Positions 57,700 through 64,000 of a stretch of DNA of 64,000 nucleotides are shown here, piece by piece. Source of the DNA: WHSW01 sp963759295 (GTDB lineage Bacteria; Actinomycetota; Thermoleophilia; Solirubrobacterales; 70-9); contig CAVWYT010000006.1 of the NCBI GenBank assembly GCA_963759295.1, positions 186,001 to 250,000 of the forward strand. The letters run 5' to 3'. A program made the translations under genes and the position numbers. The number at the start of each line of letters is the position of its first letter. Position 1 is the first letter of the stretch. The notes under the pieces were generated by a model. That model was given only the letters and a program-made list of their open reading frames with translations. It was not told the DNA's origin and did no database searches.

Positions 57700-58161
57700 T
57701 TGACGGCCCACACCGCATATCTCAGCTTCGAGACCGACGAGCGGAGGGAGTTCGTCCGGATCACCGACGAGGTCGCGGCGGCGGTCGAGGCATCCTCGAT
57801 CAGCGAGGGGATGGTGCTGGTCTCGGCGATGCACATCACCGCCGGCGTCTGGGTCAATGACGACGAGCCCGGCATCCAGGCGGACGCGCTCGAGTGGCTC
57901 GACAAGCTCGCGCCGCCATCCTGGCGCCAGCCCGCCAACGACGTCGCCCGCCAGCTCTCACCCGACCCGGGCGACTACCGCCATCACCGCGGAGGCGAGG
58001 ACAACGGCGACGCGCACCTGAAGAACCTGCTCGTCCACCATCAGGTGATCGTCCCGGTCACCGAGGGCAGGCTCGACCTCGGCCCGTGGCAGGCGATCTT
58101 CTACGTCGAGTTCGACGGGCGCAGGCGCAAGCGCCTAGTCATAAAGGTGCTCGGCGAGTAG
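57700..58161 (+). CDS. YjbQ/UPF0047 family protein
   Basis: 153 residues if it starts with TTG at 57700 (LTAHTAYLSFETDERREF). VLVSAMHITAGVWVNDDEPG, GDAHLKNLLVHHQVIVPVTEGRLDLGPWQAIFYVEFDGRRRKR covers the conserved family core. Some family members have weak thiamin phosphate synthase activity; the true role is open. It is divergent from serC and ends 1 nt before the end of the convergent cation transporter gene. Start choice is uncertain because the family has no clear upstream residues. Confidence 0.85.
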   Translation: MTAHTAYLSFETDERREFVRITDEVAAAVEASSISEGMVLVSAMHITAGVWVNDDEPGIQADALEWLDKLAPPSWRQPANDVARQLSPDPGDYRHHRGGEDNGDAHLKNLLVHHQVIVPVTEGRLDLGPWQAIFYVEFDGRRRKRLVIKVLGE

Positions 58162-58162
58162 G

Positions 58163-58855
58163 TCATTCGGGGTCACCGCCGCACCCAGGGTCCGCCTGCC
58201 CGGTGTGGCCGGGCTCGATGCAACATGACTCGCCGCGCCAGGCCTCGCGTCCTTCCCTGACCGCCACGGCTGCGATCACGAGGGCGGTGACGGGGTCGGC
58301 CCACCACCATCCGGCGAGGGCGTTGGCGCCGAGGCCGATCAGAAGGGCGCCCGACAGGTAGGCGCAGAGCATGTTCTGGCGCCCCTCGGACTTAGTCGCC
58401 GCTGAGCCGAGCTGGTCGCCGACTCGTGCCTTGGCGATCGCAAGCGGCGGCATCGTCGCCAGCGTGAGGACGGCAAGTCCGATCCCGACGTAGCTGACCT
58501 CGGGGTGATCACCGCCAGCCAGGGTGCGAACGGCCTCGACACCGACGTAAGCGGCGATCGCGTAGAAGCTCAGGCCGATCAGCCTCTGCGCTCGTAGCTC
58601 TGCCACGTGCGACCCGGCCCGCGAGTCCGCGAACCGCCACAGGACAACCACGCCGGCCACGGCCTCGACCAGCGAGTCGGCCCCGAAACCGACGAGGGCG
58701 ATGGACCCGGCGGCCGCCCCCGCGCCGATTGCCACCGCTGCTTCGATTCCGTGCCAGGCCAGGCCGAGTCGGGCCAGCAGCTTGGCGCGGCGAACCAGCT
58801 GTCTTCGGTCCGGACCGCGAGTCCGGGTGACAATCGGCAGCGTCGTCGACTCCAC
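58163..58855 (-). CDS. Cation diffusion facilitator-type transporter
   Basis: 230 residues if started with GTG at 58855 (VESTTLPIVTRTRG). About six hydrophobic helices are visible. GIEAAVAIGAGAAAGSIALVGFGADSLVEA carries an Asp in the helix where CDF proteins bind Zn/Co/Fe, and WWWADPVTALVIAAVAV carries the second acidic site. The cytosolic C-terminal domain is absent; instead the protein ends in a Cys/His-rich tail (ESCCIEPGHTGQADPGCGG). Such short CDF homologues are common in Actinobacteria. Confidence 0.82.
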   Translation of the reverse strand: MESTTLPIVTRTRGPDRRQLVRRAKLLARLGLAWHGIEAAVAIGAGAAAGSIALVGFGADSLVEAVAGVVVLWRFADSRAGSHVAELRAQRLIGLSFYAIAAYVGVEAVRTLAGGDHPEVSYVGIGLAVLTLATMPPLAIAKARVGDQLGSAATKSEGRQNMLCAYLSGALLIGLGANALAGWWWADPVTALVIAAVAVREGREAWRGESCCIEPGHTGQADPGCGGDPE

Positions 58856-58903
58856 GCCACTGACGGTACCTGCCTGAGCCAGTTTCCGAACGAGGTGGTG
58901 CCT

Positions 58904-59048
58904 GCGAGGCTTGCTGGAAGGCCCTGCGAAAGCTGACTCCTTCGAATTCGCCCAGTGCCTGAGTGACGGCCGTGTAGCCCGCGAGATCCGCGAACACGAA
59001 CGCGTTCGACTCCCCGCCTGTCGAGTTTCCGTCTCCTGCTGTTTCCAT
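58904..59048 (-). pseudogene. Truncated class III adenylate/guanylate cyclase remnant
   Basis: Reading from the ATG at 59048, the frame gives METAGDGNSTGGESNAFVFADLAGYTAVTQ and then ALGEFEG. FVFADLAGYTA is the start of the class III cyclase catalytic domain, with the metal-binding Asp. After about 50 residues the similarity ends, and the cation transporter gene begins downstream. It looks like the 5' stump of a deleted gene. Confidence 0.55.
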
Positions 59049-59138
59049 AGGCATAGCCGGGGATATTGAACCGATGGAGATGTCGGAATCGACCACCAAA
59101 ACCGCGGCCAACACCGAGCCGTCGGGCGGGGCCTGCGG

Positions 59139-59814
59139 TTGAGTGGCGGTCTGCTGGTCGGGGCCTCGTCGTCAACACCGTCGCGACGGCCCTCTTTCAC
59201 CCCTCCGGTGAGGAGGACGATCACGAGGCGATCTTTCACCGAGTACGCCGATAGCAGCGGCTGGGAGGCGGTCCACATCGCCCAGTTCATCGGCGGCCTG
59301 CTCGTCATCGCCGGGCTGATCGCGCTCTACCGAGCCCTGGCCGGCGGCGGGCCTGTCATGGTGGCCCGGCTTGGCGCCGCGGGCCGCGGTGGCGACTGCG
59401 GCGACGCTGGCCATCCTGCAGGGCCTCGACGGAATCGGGCTCAAGCAGGCCGTCGACGCCTGGATTGACTCAACCGGCGCCGAACAGGCCGACCGGTTCA
59501 GCGACGCCGAGATCGTGCGCTGGCTCGAGTGGGGCTTCCAGAGCTACTTCCGCATCCTGTTCGGACTGAGCTTCGCGCTGCTGGGCTGGGCGCTGCTGGG
59601 CGCGCGGTTGGTAGCCAGCTGGATCGGCTGGGCGGGCATCCTGGCCGGCGTTTTCTCGTCGGCGATCGGAGTTGACGTCGGCTACAGCGGCCTCGAGAGC
59701 GACTTCCAGTCGATCGTCGGCATGGCGCTTCTGGTCGCCGTTCTAGTGTTCTCGTTCGGGCTGCTGGTCGCCGGTCGTGCCGACCGGCGCGCGGTCGCTC
59801 AGAGCTCGGCGTAG
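59139..59814 (+). pseudogene. Broken membrane protein gene (DUF4386-like), at least three frameshifts
   Basis: The parts in order are SGGLLVG from the TTG at 59139, then VVNTVATALFHPSGEEDDHEAIF in the second frame, then TEYADSSGWEAVHIAQFIGGLLVIAGLIALYRALAGG back in the first, then APRAAVATAATLAILQGLDGIGLKQAVDAWID to the stop at 59814 in the third frame. Together they make one continuous four- to five-helix membrane protein of the DUF4386 kind. Frame changes fall near 59160, 59235 and 59372. Either a decayed gene or clustered sequencing errors. Confidence 0.65.
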
Positions 59815-59952
59815 GCGCGGACCGGAAACGTCCCCATCCCGCGCACCTTGACCGGCGCGGCGTGAAGCGAAGGCGTGGGCCGGCAGCTCGCCGAGGTTGC
59901 ACAGGTGCTCGACGATCGGGATCCCGGCGCCGAGCAAGACGGTGAGCGCGGA
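59799..59952 (-). pseudogene. C-terminal remnant of a cyclase-family (kynurenine formamidase-like) protein
   Basis: The minus strand reads LTVLLGAGIPIVEHLCNLGELPAHAF and, after a frame change near 59860, APVKVRGMGTFPVRAYAEL with a stop at 59799. This is the usual C-terminal end of cyclase-family (PF04199-type) proteins. No catalytic N-terminal part is found upstream. It overlaps the end of the preceding broken gene by 16 nt. Confidence 0.5.
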
Positions 59953-60038
59953 AACCCGCCCTAGGGGCCAAACGACCCTTCGCCGCCGCCGACCAGGTCC
60001 TGACCGAGCGTAGCGACGTCTCCGAGTCACCACACTAG

Positions 60039-62147
60039 CTACGCGTGCCCGAAGCGGACATCGGGCAGGACGCGGTCGAGCCACACGGGCGACCACCACG
60101 CCCAGCGACCCGCGACCCGAAGCAATACGGGCACCAGCACCAGCCGGACCAGCAGCGCGTCGAGCAGCACCGCGATTCCGAGGATCACGCCCATCTCCTT
60201 TGGCGGCAGCGGGCCCGAGAGCGCGAAGGTGAAGAAGACGGCCACCATCACCGCAGCGGCGGCGAGGATCACGCGGCCGGAGTGAGCAAGGCCGCCGATC
60301 ACGGCGTCGCGCGGGTCGTGGGAACGGTCCCAGTGCTCCTTCGCCGAGCTGAGCAGGAAGACGGTGTAGTCCATCGCGATCGCAAAGATCATCGCGAAGA
60401 AGAACACCGGCGCCCAGGCGTCGACGAAGCCCTGCGCGTCAAAGCCGAGCAGTCCCTGCAGGTTGCCGTCCTGAAAGATCAGCTTGCCGGCGCCGAACGC
60501 AGCCCCCGTGGCTAGAAGGTTCGTGAGCACGCCGAACGCCGCCACCAGCGGCGCCTGCAACGCCACCAGCAGCAGGAAGAAGCCGAGCGCGAGTACGACC
60601 CCGATCACCAGGGGCGTCTTGGCCGCGAGCGCTTGCTCGAGGTCATGGTTCTCGGCCACCGCGCCCCCGACGAGGGCGCCCGCCGGAAGCTCGGCGCGCA
60701 GCCGATCGACGGTCGCGCCAACGGCCGGGTCGGATGGATCGGCCGTTGGGATCGCCTGGACGAGCACCTCGCCATTTGCCCCCGACTGGGCGGGCAGCAC
60801 CTGAGCGATTCCCGGGTCGGCCTCTAGCGTCGCCGCGACGGCCGGCGCGTCTGAGCGGTCGGCGACAGCCTGGAGCGCGCCGGGTGCCCCCGGGCCGAAT
60901 GCTTGCTGCACCGCGATGTAGCCCTGGCGCGATGAATCCTCCGACGGCACGACCTTGATCGAGGGCATGCCGGTGTCCAGGTGGAGGACGGGGACCGCCA
61001 GTGCGGCGAGCGCGACCAACGCCGGGAGGCCGTAGAGCGCCGGTCGCCGCCACAACCGCTCCCCCCAGCGGGCGAACCGCGCTGAGCGGTGCTCGCCGGA
61101 GTGGACCCAGGGCAACGACAGCTTGTCGACTCGCGGCCCGAGCTTTGCCAGCACCGCCGGCAGCAGGGTCAGGGTCGCGGCGAGGACGAAGATCACCGAG
61201 AGCATGATTCCGAGGCTCATCGACCGAAACGCGGGGCTCGGCACCAGCATCACCGCGGTGAGCGAGATCAGCACCGTGAGGCCGGAGAACAAGACCGCCT
61301 TGCCGGCCGTGTCCATCGTCTCCCCGACCGCGTCGACCGCCGACTGTCGGCTGCCGAAGAATGAGCCTCGAAACCGATAGACGATGAACAGCGCGTAATC
61401 GATCCCCAGCGCCAGCGCGAACATGAGCGCGAAGTTCATCGCCCAGATCGAGATGTCGAGCAGTTGAGTCGCAAGGAAGAGCGACCCCGCCGCGGCGACG
61501 AGGCCGAGGATCGTGAGCATCAGCGGCAGGCCGGCGGCGACCAGCGAGCCGAACGCGAGGACGAGGATCGCGAGGGTCACCGGCCACGAGATCACCTCGG
61601 ACTTCAGCATCGCCTCCTTGTTGGCCTGGTTGAAGTCGGACCACATGCCGGACGCGCCGGTGAGGTTCACCTGCACGTCGCGCGTGCCGAGCGCGGTGAG
61701 GTCGCCCTTGATCTCGTCGGCGACCCTGACCATCCGGTTCGGGTCAGCGCCGGCGCCCGCCTGGATGACCGCGGTGTGCCCATCGGCCGAGATCGACGTG
61801 CCTTCCCGGGGACGCACTATTGACGTCACGTCCTCCTCGAGTGCGAGCCGGCGCTCGGCAGCGTGGAGCGCGGCGGCGAACGCCGGGTCGTCGTAGGACA
61901 GCCGCTCGGAACTAACGACGACCATCAGCGCGCTCGAGGAAAGCCCAGCGAAGTCGGCCTGGACCCGATCGCGCGTCTGGACGGACTCGGAGCCCGTGGC
62001 CTCCCAGCCCGCCCCGGAGAGGGCATGCTCGACCCGGGGCGCAAAGATGCCGAGCAGGAGGGCGATCGCCGCCCAGCCTGCGAACACGACACGCGCGTGC
62101 GTGGCGGTCCAGCGACCGACGCGGCCGATCGGCCCGAGTGCCGTCAA
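60039..62147 (-). CDS. MMPL/RND family membrane transporter
   Basis: 702 residues from the TTG at 62147 (LTALGPIGRVGRW), which overlaps the stop of the preceding gene (TTGA). Twelve membrane helices in two similar halves, each with a periplasmic loop after the first helix. GIDYALFIVYRFR and AMDYTVFLLSSAKEHWD carry the MMPL Asp-Tyr pairs used for proton translocation. Actinobacterial homologues export lipids or drugs. Co-transcribed with an ArsR regulator, it may be an inducible efflux pump. An upstream in-frame extension has no similarity. Confidence 0.88.
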   Translation of the reverse strand: MTALGPIGRVGRWTATHARVVFAGWAAIALLLGIFAPRVEHALSGAGWEATGSESVQTRDRVQADFAGLSSSALMVVVSSERLSYDDPAFAAALHAAERRLALEEDVTSIVRPREGTSISADGHTAVIQAGAGADPNRMVRVADEIKGDLTALGTRDVQVNLTGASGMWSDFNQANKEAMLKSEVISWPVTLAILVLAFGSLVAAGLPLMLTILGLVAAAGSLFLATQLLDISIWAMNFALMFALALGIDYALFIVYRFRGSFFGSRQSAVDAVGETMDTAGKAVLFSGLTVLISLTAVMLVPSPAFRSMSLGIMLSVIFVLAATLTLLPAVLAKLGPRVDKLSLPWVHSGEHRSARFARWGERLWRRPALYGLPALVALAALAVPVLHLDTGMPSIKVVPSEDSSRQGYIAVQQAFGPGAPGALQAVADRSDAPAVAATLEADPGIAQVLPAQSGANGEVLVQAIPTADPSDPAVGATVDRLRAELPAGALVGGAVAENHDLEQALAAKTPLVIGVVLALGFFLLLVALQAPLVAAFGVLTNLLATGAAFGAGKLIFQDGNLQGLLGFDAQGFVDAWAPVFFFAMIFAIAMDYTVFLLSSAKEHWDRSHDPRDAVIGGLAHSGRVILAAAAVMVAVFFTFALSGPLPPKEMGVILGIAVLLDALLVRLVLVPVLLRVAGRWAWWSPVWLDRVLPDVRFGHA

Positions 62148-62389
62148 CGAGACGTCCCGTATGCGGAGCGGCGCCCAAACGCCCGCTCGATGATCAGCGA
62201 GGCCGGACAGGCGCCGGCGAGCACGTACAGCCATTGGTTGACACCGACGAATGCCGTCAGTGCAAAGAACCAGGTCGACACCAAGAGCCCAAGGGCGACG
62301 CTGAGTAGGGTCATCGTGCCGGCGAGCGCGAACAGCACCCGCTCCAACGGCCAGCCTCCCCGCCACTCGCACGACTGTGCGAACCTCAT
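62144..62389 (-). CDS. Small membrane protein, DUF2892 (YgaP-like membrane domain)
   Basis: 81 residues. FALAGTMTLLSVALGLLVSTWFFALTAFVGVNQWLYVLAG and ACPASLIIERAFG form the two-helix DUF2892 domain, which is also the membrane part of E. coli YgaP. There is no rhodanese domain here. The conserved Cys of the second part is C67-like in GACPASL. The ATG overlaps the arsR stop and the stop overlaps the MMPL start, so the three genes form one operon. Confidence 0.8.
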   Translation of the reverse strand: MRFAQSCEWRGGWPLERVLFALAGTMTLLSVALGLLVSTWFFALTAFVGVNQWLYVLAGACPASLIIERAFGRRSAYGTSR

Positions 62390-62742
62390 CGCGCGGTCCC
62401 GTCCGCGATCACGGCATCCAGCTCCGCGAGCTGCGTTCGAAGCCCGCCGCAGACCTCCTCGCAGAGGCGGAATACCGCCTCGTCGGTGATCGAGTAGCGG
62501 GCGAAGTTGCCGTCCTGGGTCCGCCGGACGAAGCCGGCATCGAGCAGCACCCGTAGATGCTTGGACACGTTTTGCTGCGAGCTGGCCGTTGCCTCGACCA
62601 GCTCGCCGACGGTGGCGTCGCCGTCGCGAAGGCGATCGAGGAGCTTGATCCGCATCGGCTCGCCAAGCACCCGGAAGCGCTGCGCGATCAGCTCGAGGAG
62701 GGGGTCCGGCAGCGGATGGCTGAGCTGCGCGAGTCCATTCAT
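62386..62742 (-). CDS. ArsR-family winged-helix repressor
   Basis: 118 residues from the ATG at 62742. The winged helix is typical: RFRVLGEPMRIKLLDRLRDG, VGELVEATASSQQNVSKHLRVLLDAGFV, RRTQDGNFARYSI. A Cys pair, C94 and C98 (FRLCEEVC), could be a metal or thiol sensor. The E. coli ygaV-ygaP pair also joins an ArsR regulator with a DUF2892 protein, where the signal is sulfide. The Cys positions differ from the SqrR/BigR pair, so the signal is open. It likely controls itself through the palindrome before its start. Confidence 0.9.
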   Translation of the reverse strand: MNGLAQLSHPLPDPLLELIAQRFRVLGEPMRIKLLDRLRDGDATVGELVEATASSQQNVSKHLRVLLDAGFVRRTQDGNFARYSITDEAVFRLCEEVCGGLRTQLAELDAVIADGTAR

Positions 62743-62746
62743 GGGT

Positions 62747-62776
62747 CTACAATAACACAACTGTATAGATGTGTAG
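62747..62776 (-). promoter_or_regulatory. Operator/promoter of the arsR operon
   Basis: A 30-bp AT-rich interrupted palindrome beginning CTACA and ending TGTAG on both strands, with inner CACA/TGTG arms. On the minus strand TATACA (62762-62767) is a good -10. The leader to the arsR ATG is short. Such palindromes overlapping the -10 are typical ArsR/SmtB sites. The low GC stands out from the surroundings. Confidence 0.6.
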
Positions 62777-62927
62777 TTCGAACGCACGACATCGACCGTT
62801 TCGGGACGTGGGTAGCGGACACCGAGACGAACCGGTGCCGGGCCCGCAAGCGAGCACTCCAACGTGGTGCGAGACTCATCCAAGCGACGGCACCGAATCT
62901 GGAGCGACGTGAGGCGACACCTCAAAC

Positions 62928-63632
62928 ATGTGGCGGGTCGCCACGGTGGAAGCGACGCCTGAAAGGCCTGCGCGCGGGGTCGACAGCGCCTCGCGCGACC
63001 AGGTCGTTCTCAGGGCGCGCGGGATCACCAAGTCCTTTCACCGCGGCCTTCCGCCACGCCGTCGGACGATCCCGGTCCTCAAAGGTGCCGACCTCGAGAT
63101 CGGCGCCGGCGAGGTAGTCGGACTCGTCGGCGAGAACGGCTCGGGTAAGACCACGCTGATGCAGATCGTGGTCGGCTTGCTCAAGCGTGACGGCGGCGAA
63201 GTCGAGCGGGCCGGCAGGCTCGGCTACTGCCCACAGATCCCGATGGTCTGGGACAAGCTCACCGTGCAGGAGCACTTCGAGCTGTTCGCGCGCGCATATG
63301 GCCTCGACGCGGCCGACGCACATGCCGCCGAGGTCAACCTTCTCGATGAGCTTCGGTTCGACCGCTATCGAGACTTCCGCGTCGAGGAGCTCTCGGGAGG
63401 GACACGTCAGAAGCTAAATCTGGCCCTGGCACTGATGCACGAGCCGCAGCTGCTCCTGCTCGACGAGCCCTACGCGGGCTTCGATTGGGAGACCTACCTG
63501 CGCTTCTGGGAGATGGCGGCTCGGCGCCGGGACGAAGCGATGGGCATCTTGATCGTCTCCCATCTGCTCAGCGAACGCGACCGTCTCGACCGCATCTACT
63601 CGCTCGTCGACGGGCGCACGTCGGTCGAATGA
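62928..63632 (+). CDS. ABC exporter ATP-binding protein
   Basis: 234 residues from the ATG at 62928. Walker A is GENGSGKTT, the signature is LSGGTRQKLNLAL, Walker B is LLLLDEPYAGFD, and the switch His is in ILIVSHLL. It resembles ATPases of ABC-2 exporters. The start may be some codons later, since the first 25 residues are not conserved. The stop overlaps the next gene (ATGA), which encodes the permease. Confidence 0.9.
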   Translation: MWRVATVEATPERPARGVDSASRDQVVLRARGITKSFHRGLPPRRRTIPVLKGADLEIGAGEVVGLVGENGSGKTTLMQIVVGLLKRDGGEVERAGRLGYCPQIPMVWDKLTVQEHFELFARAYGLDAADAHAAEVNLLDELRFDRYRDFRVEELSGGTRQKLNLALALMHEPQLLLLDEPYAGFDWETYLRFWEMAARRRDEAMGILIVSHLLSERDRLDRIYSLVDGRTSVE

Positions 63633-64000
63633 CCGCCTTCGCGGAGGTCAGCGGCAGCTTCCTGCGCGAGCAGATCCGCGCGCCGCTTAACCTCGCGCTC
63701 CTTGTCGTCATCCCGATCTTCTTCGTCCTGATCTTCGCCAACGTTCTCGGCGAGTTCGCCGCGGCTCTCGGCGGTGACCTGGCCGAGCAGGCAGCGACCT
63801 CGATAAGCGCCGGCTGGGCGGCAGCCTTCCTTTGCGGGACGTTCGCGTTCTTCTCGTTCAACTCGTCGCGCGAGGCCGATCGGCGCCTGGCAAGCGCGGG
63901 GCTCGGAGCGTGGCGTGTCGCCATGGCCCGACTCACATCGGCGGTCGCCATAGGAGCGATCGTCAGCGTCGTCGCCTATCTGACGCTCTGGATCCGAACC
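63629..64000 (+). CDS. ABC-2-type permease, N-terminal part (cut by window edge)
   Basis: ATG at 63629, open to the window end (124 codons). It starts MTAFAEVSGSFLREQIRAP, followed by a helix LNLALLVVIPIFFVLIFANVL, a periplasmic stretch, a second helix AGWAAAFLCGTFAFFSF and a third beginning AVAIGAIVSVVAYLTLW. This pattern, with the overlap with the ATPase gene, fits a permease of the same exporter. Confidence 0.8.
   Translation, partial: MTAFAEVSGSFLREQIRAPLNLALLVVIPIFFVLIFANVLGEFAAALGGDLAEQAATSISAGWAAAFLCGTFAFFSFNSSREADRRLASAGLGAWRVAMARLTSAVAIGAIVSVVAYLTLWIRT

Overview
The window is a high-GC, gene-dense bacterial chromosome segment, most likely from an actinobacterium of the class Thermoleophilia (Solirubrobacterales or a relative). 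The case for an actinobacterium is the very high GC, frequent GTG and TTG starts, an ATP phosphoribosyltransferase split into short HisG plus HisZ, SepF-type cell division, a MurA with Asp in place of the catalytic Cys, and an ImuB-DnaE2 mutagenesis cassette behind a CGAAC-N4-GTTCG type SOS box. The class assignment is inference; the 16S gene at 32328-33879 would settle it.

Layout. Positions 1-5095 (minus) hold a cell-division/envelope cluster: cca-like gene, pgeF, yggS, sepF, proC, yggT, lspA, rluD (cut by the window edge). A membrane-anchored beta-propeller protein follows (5164-6621, plus). Positions 6657-12543 (minus) are a tightly overlapping histidine operon, hisZ-hisG-hisD-hisB-hisH-hisA-(34-aa ORF)-hisF, with murA behind it. 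Positions 14033-22193 carry an HD hydrolase, an alpha/beta hydrolase, a zinc-knuckle protein divergent from an isocitrate/isopropylmalate-dehydrogenase-like enzyme, and a branched-chain amino-acid-type ABC importer (livHMGF plus a convergent livK). Positions 22365-27591 are an SOS island: imuB, a DUF6504 gene, dnaE2, and a second SOS box that points at a small unknown gene. An M28 peptidase follows.

Positions 28864-34185 (minus) are a complete rRNA operon, 16S-23S-5S, with a promoter, visible processing stems and a terminator. No tRNA gene was seen in its spacers or elsewhere. tyrS, a class A penicillin-binding protein, mpg-argH, an epimerase and a DegT aminotransferase come next.

Positions 42325-57572 (minus) are dominated by amino-acid synthesis. 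The order of transcription is serC-serA, a quinone-reductase-like gene, a membrane protein, then a leucine leader peptide, leuA, mmsA, an XRE-cupin regulator, leuC, leuD, a methyltransferase, leuB, ilvE and cimA. LeuA with LeuCDB makes leucine precursors. CimA uses the same LeuCDB enzymes to make 2-ketobutyrate for isoleucine. IlvE finishes both routes.

The last part (57700-64000) is accessory: a YjbQ protein, a cation transporter, three decayed gene remnants, an ArsR-DUF2892-MMPL operon with a palindromic operator, and the start of an ABC exporter.

The most interesting signal is upstream of leuA. A 19-codon leader peptide contains a run of five Leu codons, and the mRNA of that run is exactly complementary over 9 nt to the leuA Shine-Dalgarno region. 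This suggests a leucine-sensing translational switch in which the sensing codons are themselves the anti-Shine-Dalgarno. Other points worth checking are the second SOS-controlled small gene, the MurA Asp117 variant, a CCA-like enzyme that lacks one catalytic Asp, and a Tam/Tmt1-like methyltransferase inside the leucine operon.
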